This document shows, piece after piece, positions 1 through 6,217 of a DNA stretch of 27,324 bases. The first letter of the stretch is position 1, and every line of letters starts with the position of its first letter. This stretch comes from CAZGVW01 sp964529265 (GTDB lineage: Bacteria; Planctomycetota; Phycisphaerae; Phycisphaerales; UBA1924). The stretch lies in the NCBI GenBank assembly GCA_964529265.1, contig CAZGVW010000224.1, forward strand, positions 1 to 27,324. The letters are read 5' to 3'. The translations under genes and the position numbers were made by a program. The notes under the pieces are model-generated. The model saw only the letters and a list, made by a program, of their open reading frames with translations, was not told where the DNA came from and did not search any database.

Positions 1-59
1 TGGACGAGGACTTCGACCCGAATGATGAAGGCGATGAGGACCTGCTTGCCATGGACTGA
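1..59 (+). CDS. C-terminal tail of an unidentified protein (partial)
   Basis: The frame beginning at base 3 is open from the window edge to a TGA at 57-59. It reads an acidic tail, DEDFDPNDEGDEDLLAMD. Too little is present to name a family; acidic C-terminal tails occur in many soluble proteins. Its stop lies only 10 bases before the stop of the convergent DinB-like gene, which fits the tight convergent packing seen throughout the window. That it is coding at all is inferred from the open frame and this context. Confidence 0.5.
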   Translation, partial: DEDFDPNDEGDEDLLAMD

Positions 60-69
60 GGGCTGACAT

Positions 70-591
70 TTATTCCTCACGCTCCCCAAGCCTCTCCCTC
101 TTCCCCCGCATAAACCCCATGTGATGCTCCAGGTGTTCGCACGCAATCTCCACAACCCGCAGCAGCGTCACCGGTCCATCGCCCGAGCCGAACGTCGTCT
201 TCTTCCCCTCCAGCACGCCCTCGCGCGCAAACGCCTCCCGAGGCACAGCGCGCAGCATGGTCGCCGTCATCCGACGATTGCGCTCGAACAACTCCGCCGC
301 CGCGACCACATCCAGCGCCTCATACCCAAGCGCCCGCGCGAACGCGTCCTGGTCCCAACCCAGCAGCCGCGGCCGGTCCATCGCGATCACGCGCTTCATC
401 CGCTCGCTGTACGCCAGATCCGCTTCCAGCAGGTGCAGCACGAGTTCCGCCACGCTGAACGCGCCCGGCCCGGTGTGCGCCCGCATCTCCGCGGCTGACA
501 GCCCCTCGATCGCGCTCCGCAGCGCCGGCGCACCCGCCTCATACCGGTCGATCGCCCCCCTCTCGGAGCCCGTTTCAACCCCTGCCGGCAT
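70..591 (-). CDS. DinB-family (four-helix bundle) protein
   Basis: A protein of about 173 residues with the spacing of a DinB/YfiT-like four-helix bundle. Helix two carries the LVLHLLEADLAY segment, and a late helix carries CEHLEHHMGFM. The histidines at these places form the metal site in DinB relatives, many of which are putative thiol-dependent transferases or of unknown function. I chose ATG 591 rather than an upstream ATG at 630: the longer start would overlap the upstream peroxiredoxin gene by 56 bases, the shorter by 17, and the family core begins near AIDRYEAG. It is very likely co-transcribed with the peroxiredoxin. Substrate unknown. Confidence 0.72.
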   Translation of the reverse strand: MPAGVETGSERGAIDRYEAGAPALRSAIEGLSAAEMRAHTGPGAFSVAELVLHLLEADLAYSERMKRVIAMDRPRLLGWDQDAFARALGYEALDVVAAAELFERNRRMTATMLRAVPREAFAREGVLEGKKTTFGSGDGPVTLLRVVEIACEHLEHHMGFMRGKRERLGEREE

Positions 592-1063
592 GCTCGGAAA
601 GCCCCCGTACGGCGCGCAGAACGTCGTCAATGTGCCCCTTCACGCGCACCTTGTCCCAGCGCTTCGCCACCTTGCCATCCGGCCCGATGAGGTACGTGGT
701 GCGCACAACCCCCATGTACTGGCGCCCGTACATGCTCTTTTCCGCCCACACCCCGTACTTCTGGCACACTTTGGCGCCATCGTCGGCCAGGATGGGATAA
801 GTGAGCCCGTGCTTACCCGCGAAGGCCATTTTGCTTTTTTCGTCCTGCGGACTCATTCCCAGCAAAACTGCCCCCAGATCGTTGAATTCCGTGTGCGCAT
901 CCCGGAACGCGCAGGCCTCCTTCGTGCACGTTTCCGTGTCGTCCTTGGGGTAGAAAAACAGCACGACCGGACGGCCTTTCAGCGCTGAAAGCGACCATTT
1001 CTCACCGCTCTGATCGTTCAGCGTGAACGCGGGCGCTTTTTCACCGGGTTCGATCAGGCTCAT
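575..1063 (-). CDS. bcp: Thioredoxin-dependent thiol peroxidase (Bcp/PrxQ-type peroxiredoxin)
   Basis: Reduces hydrogen peroxide and organic hydroperoxides in the cytoplasm with thioredoxin as donor. The 162-residue protein has the AhpC/TSA fold order: GEKAPAFTLNDQSG near the N terminus, then FFYPKDDTETCTKEACAFRD. Cys46 is the expected peroxidatic cysteine and Cys51 the resolving cysteine, five residues later as in PrxQ/Bcp. GVVRTTYLIGPDGKV follows near the C terminus. Length is normal for the family. The start is ATG 1063; 17 further residues could be read upstream but are not conserved in the family. No Shine-Dalgarno precedes it, but TACCAT lies 8 bases before the ATG. It overlaps the DinB-like gene downstream. 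Confidence 0.93.
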   Translation of the reverse strand: MSLIEPGEKAPAFTLNDQSGEKWSLSALKGRPVVLFFYPKDDTETCTKEACAFRDAHTEFNDLGAVLLGMSPQDEKSKMAFAGKHGLTYPILADDGAKVCQKYGVWAEKSMYGRQYMGVVRTTYLIGPDGKVAKRWDKVRVKGHIDDVLRAVRGLSEHAGRG

Positions 1064-1071
1064 GGCCCGGA

Positions 1072-1077
1072 ATGGTA
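1072..1077 (-). promoter_or_regulatory. Candidate -10 element for a leaderless bcp transcript
   Basis: TACCAT, preceded by C, sits 8 bases before the bcp ATG and there is no ribosome-binding site. A transcript starting about 7 bases after the hexamer would begin at or next to the start codon. Part of a recurring pattern in this window; no clear -35 was seen. Confidence 0.35.
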
Positions 1078-1103
1078 GGTTTCCCACCCGCCGGCGCGCC
1101 TTT

Positions 1104-1646
1104 TCAGCGCACAATCCACGAAATGAGCGCCACCACCCCCACGAACGCCAGCCCGATCGCCACCACCACCGCCATCAGCACGCCCTGAGCCCCCAACCCG
1201 CGGCTTTCCTGCGCGCCGAAACCCCCCGCGCGCCGCCTGGCGCGCCTCCCCAGCCGCTCCTCCCCCACCACCCACGCCACCAGCCCGGCGGCCCGCTTGC
1301 TGAGCGCCGTTTCGCCGCGCCGCGCGTCATCCTGCACGATCGCGATGATCAAATTCGCATCAAAAGCGCGCAAACCGAGGCGCTGCGCCGCAGAAACGAG
1401 TTCGCGGCGTCGATCCGGCCGCAAAACCCCCGCCGCGCCCGCCTCGAGCGATTCAAACACGCGCAAAGCGAAGATTCTGCGCGCATCCTCCGCCGACATC
1501 GCCGCCGCGGCCCGATTCGCCCGCGCAATTTCCCGCGCCCGCTCGAGCAAATCCGCTGCGGTGGCCTCCTGGAGCGGCGGCTCGGGGGTTTCCGGCCCGT
1601 CGTCGCGGACCAGGCGCAGCGTCAGCCTCGAGGCGGGGATATCCAT
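1104..1646 (-). CDS. Hypothetical protein with C-terminal membrane anchor
   Basis: No family recognised. From ATG 1646 the protein has 180 residues. It has a largely helical, Ala/Arg/Glu-rich body and a Gly/Arg-rich linker (RRARRRAGGFGAQ). One hydrophobic helix near the C terminus (GVLMAVVVAIGLAFVGVVALISWIV) ends two residues before the stop, so it looks tail-anchored with the body in the cytoplasm. An upstream ATG at 1712 would add 22 residues, but those codons (CAA, AGG, CTT, CCA) look unlike the rest, so I prefer 1646. It lies 40 bases upstream of bcp on the same strand and may share its transcript. It is divergent from another unknown membrane protein. Confidence 0.6.
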   Translation of the reverse strand: MDIPASRLTLRLVRDDGPETPEPPLQEATAADLLERAREIARANRAAAAMSAEDARRIFALRVFESLEAGAAGVLRPDRRRELVSAAQRLGLRAFDANLIIAIVQDDARRGETALSKRAAGLVAWVVGEERLGRRARRRAGGFGAQESRGLGAQGVLMAVVVAIGLAFVGVVALISWIVR

Positions 1647-1719
1647 GGCCGACGAAGGATCGGCCCGCCGCGGGGGTGGTTCAAGTGCCGCCGCGGCCGA
1701 CCTTTGCGACATTGTTCAC

Positions 1720-1725
1720 TAGACT
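1720..1725 (+). promoter_or_regulatory. Candidate -10 element (TAGACT)
   Basis: CTAGACT lies in the divergent spacer about 40 bases before the ATG at 1766. The same hexamer occurs upstream of the pseudopilin gene and of tsaB. No convincing -35 at 16-18 bases. Confidence 0.25.
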
Positions 1726-1765
1726 CCCCGGCCGCGGTTCTCTCGGACCCGCGGATCGGATTCCT

Positions 1766-2338
1766 ATGCCAGCCAGCAACCCCAGTCCGGTTGCCGAGCC
1801 GCCCGCGGAGGCGGCGCGCGCGGAAATGGATGCGCCCGGTGGGGTTTTGCCGCGGTTGGAGACGGTTTTTGCGCCAAAGGAAGCGCTGGAGCGTCTGGAT
1901 CGGGCGTCGCGGCGGGGGCGTTTGCCGGGGTTTGAGGCGCTGGGGCCGAACACCAGGGGATGCCTGCGGTTCGAGGTCGCGGCGTTCGGGGAGCCGGTTG
2001 ATCACCGGCTGATCGGCGCCGTGAGCGAGCAAGACGGCGCAAGTGGCGGCGCCGCAATCACTTTTGAATCGAAACCGCGCTGGAAGATGCCCGTTTTTTT
2101 CCTGATCAGCGTGGTTGTTTCGATCTGGCCGGGGCTGCCGATCGTGGATGGGCTGATCCCCGCGTCGTGGGGGTGGTGGCCGACGTGGACGTGGTATATC
2201 CCCTTGTGCCTGCTGCCTTTACCGTTCATCCCCCGGATGTGGCGGAAGTCGCAGGCCGCCGCGGCGAAATCGGCGCACGAGGCTGTCCGGAAGATCGCGG
2301 CGGAGCTGGACGCGCAAATCTTTGACTCCGGAGGCTGA
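1766..2338 (+). CDS. Hypothetical two-helix membrane protein
   Basis: About 190 residues from ATG 1766; an open frame continues 30 residues further upstream but overlaps the divergent gene. The first ~110 residues are soluble and look cytoplasmic. Two hydrophobic segments follow: MPVFFLISVVVSIWPGLPIV and a Trp-rich stretch leading into WYIPLCLLPLPFIP. A short basic helical tail (WRKSQAAAAKSAHEAVRKIAAELDAQ) ends the protein. I recognise no family. The C terminus overlaps the open frame of the following PilZ-like gene, although that gene probably starts later, at 2451. Function unknown. Confidence 0.62.
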   Translation: MPASNPSPVAEPPAEAARAEMDAPGGVLPRLETVFAPKEALERLDRASRRGRLPGFEALGPNTRGCLRFEVAAFGEPVDHRLIGAVSEQDGASGGAAITFESKPRWKMPVFFLISVVVSIWPGLPIVDGLIPASWGWWPTWTWYIPLCLLPLPFIPRMWRKSQAAAAKSAHEAVRKIAAELDAQIFDSGG

Positions 2339-2437
2339 TTCCGCGGGGGCGCCCGTCAAGTGCCCCGTGATCGCGGCCGATAGCCCCAGTCGTGCCGCCG
2401 GCGCGGTTTGGCGCGTCTGGAGCGGCGACTACTCGGG

Positions 2438-2444
2438 AAGGAGG
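2438..2444 (+). promoter_or_regulatory. Strong Shine-Dalgarno deciding a GTG start
   Basis: AAGGAGG with a 6-base spacer before GTG 2451. It is the best ribosome-binding site in this part of the window and argues that the PilZ-like gene begins at the GTG, not at the in-frame ATG at 2322. Confidence 0.65.
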
Positions 2445-2450
2445 CGCCCC

Positions 2451-2813
2451 GTGCGAGGCGCAGCGGCCGCAAAAAAGCCAGTGGACAAGCGGGAGCGCGA
2501 AGCGCCGGACGATGCGCCTGCGCCGCTGCAGTTCGACCGGAGATGCTCGACGCGCTGGCAGGCGATCGGGCCGCTCGAGGCCGTGCGCACGGATGGGTTT
2601 GCGTCGCCGACGACGTTCCGCATCAACCTGGTGAATGAGAGCGCGGGCGGGCTCGCGGCGAATACGAACGTGCCGCTGGCGCCCGGGACGCAGTTGCGCG
2701 TGCGGACTTCTCCGAACATTGATGCATGGCGCAACGGCGTGGTGGTGCGCTGCATGCCTTCGGGCAGCGGGTACCGGATCGCGCTGGCGTACCAGGTGCG
2801 GCGGGCGGCGTAG
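2451..2813 (+). CDS. Small PilZ-like domain protein
   Basis: About 120 residues from GTG 2451, chosen because of the near-perfect Shine-Dalgarno at 2438-2444. The layout resembles a PilZ domain. A basic patch, DRRCSTRW, would be the first strand with arginines. NESAGGLAANTNVPLAPGTQLRVR follows, where NESAGG resembles the D/NxSxxG turn. The end is GVVVRCMPSGSGYRIALAYQ, the strand pair typical of PilZ ends. PilZ domains bind cyclic di-GMP through RxxxR and D/NxSxxG. Here the arginine pair is imperfect, so binding is uncertain. Its stop is 15 bases from that of the convergent Fis-like ORF. Confidence 0.55.
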   Translation: MRGAAAAKKPVDKREREAPDDAPAPLQFDRRCSTRWQAIGPLEAVRTDGFASPTTFRINLVNESAGGLAANTNVPLAPGTQLRVRTSPNIDAWRNGVVVRCMPSGSGYRIALAYQVRRAA

Positions 2814-2828
2814 TTCCCGATCGCGGCG

Positions 2829-3008
2829 CTACGGCGGCGGCAGGCGGCCCCAGGCGACATCTTCAAGCACGACGCCGGCCTCACGGTACTGGGCGAGGCG
2901 GTAGTGGAGCGTGCGACGGCTGATGCCGAGTTCGATCGCGGCGGCGGAGCGGTTGCCGTTGTTGCGTCGGAGCGCGGTGAGGATGGCGTGCTGCTCGATG
3001 TCCGCCAT
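2829..3008 (-). CDS. Stand-alone Fis-type helix-turn-helix protein (59 aa)
   Basis: Reading the minus strand from ATG 3008 gives 59 residues beginning MADIEQHAILTALRRNNGN and continuing RSAAAIELGISRRTLHYRL. This is the Fis/HTH_8 DNA-binding helix set normally found at the C terminus of NtrC-type sigma-54 activators (E-x-x-x-I-L-x-A-L, GN-x-x-x-A-A-x-x-L-G-I-S-R-R-T-L). An in-frame TGA at 3042-3044 blocks extension, and no AAA+ or receiver domain is readable upstream. It is therefore either a true small DNA-binding protein or the surviving end of a decayed activator. No Shine-Dalgarno precedes the ATG. The HIT gene lies upstream on the same strand. Confidence 0.55.
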   Translation of the reverse strand: MADIEQHAILTALRRNNGNRSAAAIELGISRRTLHYRLAQYREAGVVLEDVAWGRLPPP

Positions 3009-3148
3009 GCGCTGGGCGTGAAGCGGCGAGGGCGTGGCGATTCACACCGGCACAGCGCGGAGGGTCGGCGGTGGCTTGCCCGGTGACCGTTCCTGTGGAG
3101 TTTGTGCTGCGCGAGCGATAGATGCGCGGCGTGGCCGGGACAACTTGC

Positions 3149-3775
3149 TCATGGCGCTGGCTGCGCCATGCTCCGCCACACTTCCCTGAATCGCGCGGCG
3201 ACGTTCTCGAGTGCGGCGGGGTTCACGCGCACGCGGCTGACGACGGTCATGAAGTTCACGTCGCCGTGCCAGCGCGGGACGAGGTGGACGTGCAGGTGAT
3301 CGGGCACGCCGGCGCCGGCGGAGCGGCCCTGATTGACGCCGATGTTCACGCCCTGAGGCTCCAGGGCTCGCTCGAGCAGATCGGTGGCGCGATCGACGAG
3401 GCGCCAGAGGGCGGCGCGCTGATCCGGCGTGTAATCGAGCAGGCGCGGGCGCGCATCGGCGAGCGCGACGAGCAGGTGGCCGTTGGCGTAGGGGTAGCGG
3501 TTGAGCAGGATCATGCCCGCGGTGTCGCCCTCGCCGACGCGGGCGACGACGTGGTTCTTTTCATCGCTCTCGGGCGCGAGCCAGTAGGCGCGGAGGAAGC
3601 CGCCGGTTGCGGGCTGCGGCTCGGCGGCGCCGGTGGCGCGCGCGGCGCGCTCGTCTTCGCCGAGGCTTTCGAGGTATTCGAGGCGCCACGGCGCCTGGAG
3701 GATTTCGGGGCCTCCCGGCGGTTTCGGCTGCTGCGCCGCGGCGGGCGCGGGCTTGTTCGGCTTTGGCTCGGCCAT
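3149..3775 (-). CDS. HIT-family nucleotide hydrolase/phosphorylase
   Basis: A 208-residue histidine-triad protein. NRYPYANGHLLV (residues 92-103) is the family's core strand. The catalytic motif HLHVHLVPRW has His160, His162 and His164; the middle-triad histidine carries the nucleotidyl intermediate in the family. The sequence most resembles the diadenosine tetraphosphate (Ap4A) phosphorylase/hydrolase branch, which removes Ap4A-type signalling or damage nucleotides. A Pro/Lys-rich extension of about 22 residues precedes the core. No Shine-Dalgarno is visible; TAGTCT lies 9 bases before the ATG. It is divergent from the leucyl aminopeptidase gene. The exact substrate cannot be read from sequence. 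Confidence 0.85.
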   Translation of the reverse strand: MAEPKPNKPAPAAAQQPKPPGGPEILQAPWRLEYLESLGEDERAARATGAAEPQPATGGFLRAYWLAPESDEKNHVVARVGEGDTAGMILLNRYPYANGHLLVALADARPRLLDYTPDQRAALWRLVDRATDLLERALEPQGVNIGVNQGRSAGAGVPDHLHVHLVPRWHGDVNFMTVVSRVRVNPAALENVAARFREVWRSMAQPAP

Positions 3776-3784
3776 GGCGCCGCC

Positions 3785-3790
3785 AGACTA
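3785..3790 (-). promoter_or_regulatory. Candidate -10 element for a leaderless HIT transcript
   Basis: CTAGTCT ends 9 bases before ATG 3775, and there is no ribosome-binding site between them. Same arrangement as upstream of bcp, tsaB and nuoH. Confidence 0.35.
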
Positions 3791-3872
3791 GCCGCGGGCC
3801 GGTACACTCGTCGAGCCCGCGGCGGTTGCGCGCCATCTGTATCGCGCACTTGTGTCGTTTCGCCGTGGTTTG

Positions 3873-3884
3873 GCCTGCGCAGGC
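3873..3884. repeat. 12-base perfect palindrome in the HIT/pepA divergent spacer
   Basis: GCCTGCGCAGGC is a perfect palindrome, lying about 95 bases before the aminopeptidase ATG and about 100 bases from the HIT start. It is shaped like an operator for a dimeric repressor, but no binding protein can be assigned. In such GC-rich DNA a chance palindrome is possible. Confidence 0.3.
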
Positions 3885-3940
3885 AAGGGGCCTGGGGCAG
3901 GTTTCTTCGCGGGGCGCGAGCGTCGCTCACGCGGCATCCT

Positions 3941-3957
3941 GCGGGCTGTTCGCCCGC
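3941..3957 (+). repeat. GC-rich hairpin in the aminopeptidase leader
   Basis: GCGGGC and GCCCGC pair across a 5-base loop (TGTTC), 19 bases before ATG 3977. No T-run follows, so it is not an intrinsic terminator. It may affect translation start or be coincidental. Confidence 0.3.
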
Positions 3958-3976
3958 CTACACGGAATCTCCACGC

Positions 3977-5521
3977 ATGTTCCAATCCGTCAGCGTCGCG
4001 GCCAAGGGCCAGGTGAATGCGCTTCTGCTCGGGGTTTTTCAGCCGGAGTCCGGCTCGCCGAAACTCGATCGGCGCTCGCAGGAGCACGATGCCGATGGCT
4101 CGATTGCCGCGGCGGTGGCGCGGGCGGAATGCACGGGGGAGGTCGGGCGTCTGTGCGAGGCGTTTCCGGTGGGGGCAAGGCCGGCGCCGCGGGTGATCGT
4201 CGTCGGGCTCGGGCCGCAGGAGAAGTTCACGGCGGCGACGCTGCGGAACGTGGCCGCGGCGGCGGGGCGGCGCATGGCGGCGACGAAGGAGCAGGCGCTG
4301 GCGGTCGATCTCGCGGGGCCGCTGCGGCAGGCGCGAGTGAGCGCCGCGAAGGCGGGGCAGTGCTTCGGCGAGGGGATGGGGATTCTCTCGTTCAACACGG
4401 ACCACTTCCGCGGCAGCGGCGGCACGACGCCGAAGCGCACGAAACTGGCGCTCATCTGCCCTGAGGATGAGTTCCGCGCGGGCGTGGAGCGCGGGCTGTG
4501 GCTGGCGGAATCGACGAACATTTCGCGCACGTGCAGCGTGACGCCGCCGAACATCGCCACGCCGGAGTGGATGGCGGATCAGGCCGTGCGCCTGGCGCGG
4601 CGCGTGAAGGGGCTGACGACGACGGTGATCAAGGGCGATGCGCTGCTGCGCGAGCGGCTGATCGGCCTGCACACGGTGGGGCAGGCGTCGGAGAACAAGC
4701 CGTGCATGATCCGGATCGAGTGGACGCCGCCGGGAGGGGGACGGGCCCGCGGGAAGAAGAGAGGGCGCGGCGCGGGCGGGCGGACGGCGAAGAAGGCCGT
4801 GCTCATCGGCAAGACGATGACGTACGACACGGGCGGCCTGTCGCTCAAGATCAACAACATGATGCGCGGCATGAAGGCGGATAAGGATGGCGGCTGCGCC
4901 GTGCTCGGCGCCATGCACGCGATCGCGACCGTGATCAAGCCGGATATGCCGGTGGTGGCGCTGCTCGCCGCGGCGGAGAACTCCATCTCCGACGAGGCGT
5001 ACCGGCCGGACGACATCATCACCTACCGCAACGGCGTGACGGTCGAGGTGACGAACACGGACGCGGAGGGGCGGCTGGTGCTGGCCGATGCGCTGTGCTG
5101 GGCGAAGGATCGCGAGAACCCCGCGTTCATCGTGGATGTCGCCACGCTGACCGGCGGCGTGGTGGTGGCGCTCGGCAGCACCTACGCCGGCATGTGGTGC
5201 GAGGACGATGGGCTTCGCAGCCGCGTGGAGAAAGCCGCGGAGGCCTCCGGCGAGCGCGTGTGGCGGCTCCCGCACCACCAGGAATACAACGACATGATGA
5301 AGTCCTCCATCGCGGACATCATCAACTCCAACCCGGCCCGCAAGGCGCACCCGATTCAGGGCGCTGCGTTCCTGAGCTACTTCGTGGACGAGAAGACGCC
5401 GTGGTGCCACCTCGATATCGCGGGCGTGCACGAGAGCGAATCGGACAACGGGCCCTTCGCGAAGGAGAAGCCCACCGGGTTCGGCGTTCGGCTGCTGGCG
5501 GGGCTGTTCGAGGGGCGGTGA
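3977..5521 (+). CDS. pepA: Leucyl aminopeptidase family protein (M17)
   Basis: A 514-residue cytoplasmic metallo-aminopeptidase that removes N-terminal residues from peptides, normally as a hexamer with two metal ions. The active-site set is intact and spaced as in E. coli PepA. Lys279 and Asp284 lie in IGKTMTYDTGG, Lys291 in SLK, Asp302 in MKADKDGG, and Asp362, Glu364 and Arg366 in NTDAEGR. An unusual Lys/Arg/Gly-rich insert (residues ~253-273) sits just before the first metal ligand. The ORF is open far upstream (to 3122), but that stretch is antisense to the HIT gene; the family start fits ATG 3977. Its TGA abuts the stop of the convergent methyltransferase. The general aminopeptidase role is firm; peptide preference is not known. 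Confidence 0.92.
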   Translation: MFQSVSVAAKGQVNALLLGVFQPESGSPKLDRRSQEHDADGSIAAAVARAECTGEVGRLCEAFPVGARPAPRVIVVGLGPQEKFTAATLRNVAAAAGRRMAATKEQALAVDLAGPLRQARVSAAKAGQCFGEGMGILSFNTDHFRGSGGTTPKRTKLALICPEDEFRAGVERGLWLAESTNISRTCSVTPPNIATPEWMADQAVRLARRVKGLTTTVIKGDALLRERLIGLHTVGQASENKPCMIRIEWTPPGGGRARGKKRGRGAGGRTAKKAVLIGKTMTYDTGGLSLKINNMMRGMKADKDGGCAVLGAMHAIATVIKPDMPVVALLAAAENSISDEAYRPDDIITYRNGVTVEVTNTDAEGRLVLADALCWAKDRENPAFIVDVATLTGGVVVALGSTYAGMWCEDDGLRSRVEKAAEASGERVWRLPHHQEYNDMMKSSIADIINSNPARKAHPIQGAAFLSYFVDEKTPWCHLDIAGVHESESDNGPFAKEKPTGFGVRLLAGLFEGR

Positions 5522-6217
5522 TCAGGCTCTGAACCGCATCGCCAGCAGCAGCGGCCAGCCGATGTAGGGCTCGGCCCGCGGCAGGCGCTGCGCGAGCGCC
5601 GCGTCCGGCGCGTGCTCGCTGATGTGGTCGAGCGAGAGGCCGGCCCGCATCGCGGCCGTCAGGTAGTCGCTCGTCGTGTTCCGGGCGCCGGCGATGGGCC
5701 TGCGCTCCCCGGTGGCGGGGTCGATGAACCGCGCCTGCACGCCGCGCAGCGTCATCGCCGGGTGCATGACGGTGATGATCACGTTCGGCCCGGACCGGCT
5801 GAGCCGCCGCATTTCGCCGAACAGCGGCTCAAGATCCGTGATGTGATCGACCACGAGGCAGCAGAGGGCCGCGTCGAAGGCGCCATCCTCGAACGGCAGG
5901 TCGCGCGCCAGGTCGTGCCGGACGAAGCGGATGCGCTCCGCCCCCGGCTTGGCCCGGGCGCGCTCCAGCATCCCCTCCGAAAAATCCACGGCCGTCACCT
6001 CCGCCCCCGCCGCGGCCAGCCGCACGGCGTGCCGCCCCGTGCCGCAGCCGAGATCGAGAATCCGCCGGCCGCGGACATCGCCCAGGAGCGAATCGAGCAC
6101 GGGCTCTTCCAGAGCCACGAGCGGATTGCCGTCGCCGTCGTAGTGGATCGACCACAGGTCGTAGCCCTCGCGCGTGGGAAGGGGCTGCTCAGTTGCCGTT
6201 GCGCGCGCATCCATCAT
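5522..6217 (-). CDS. Class I SAM-dependent methyltransferase
   Basis: 231 residues with a Rossmann methyltransferase domain. Motif I is ILDLGCGTGRHAVRLAAAGA (residues 53-72), followed by VTAVDFSEGMLERARAK, where the acidic residue ends strand two. FEDGAFDAALCCLVVDHI is the motif IV region and FGEMRRLSRSGPNVIITVMHP the next strand. It resembles the UbiE/Methyltransf_11 group; the substrate is unknown. The start at ATG 6217 has GGAGGGGG just upstream and overlaps the ABC-F stop as ATGATGA. The two genes are therefore translationally coupled and probably one transcript. Confidence 0.85.
   Translation of the reverse strand: MMDARATATEQPLPTREGYDLWSIHYDGDGNPLVALEEPVLDSLLGDVRGRRILDLGCGTGRHAVRLAAAGAEVTAVDFSEGMLERARAKPGAERIRFVRHDLARDLPFEDGAFDAALCCLVVDHITDLEPLFGEMRRLSRSGPNVIITVMHPAMTLRGVQARFIDPATGERRPIAGARNTTSDYLTAAMRAGLSLDHISEHAPDAALAQRLPRAEPYIGWPLLLAMRFRA

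Noticed and set aside
3122..3976. N-terminal extension of about 285 residues on the aminopeptidase
   Set aside because: This stretch lies antisense to the HIT gene. The family N terminus fits ATG 3977.
3788..5431. Minus-strand open frame of 547 codons opposite the aminopeptidase
   Set aside because: Arg/His-rich shadow of a gene with a complete M17 active site.
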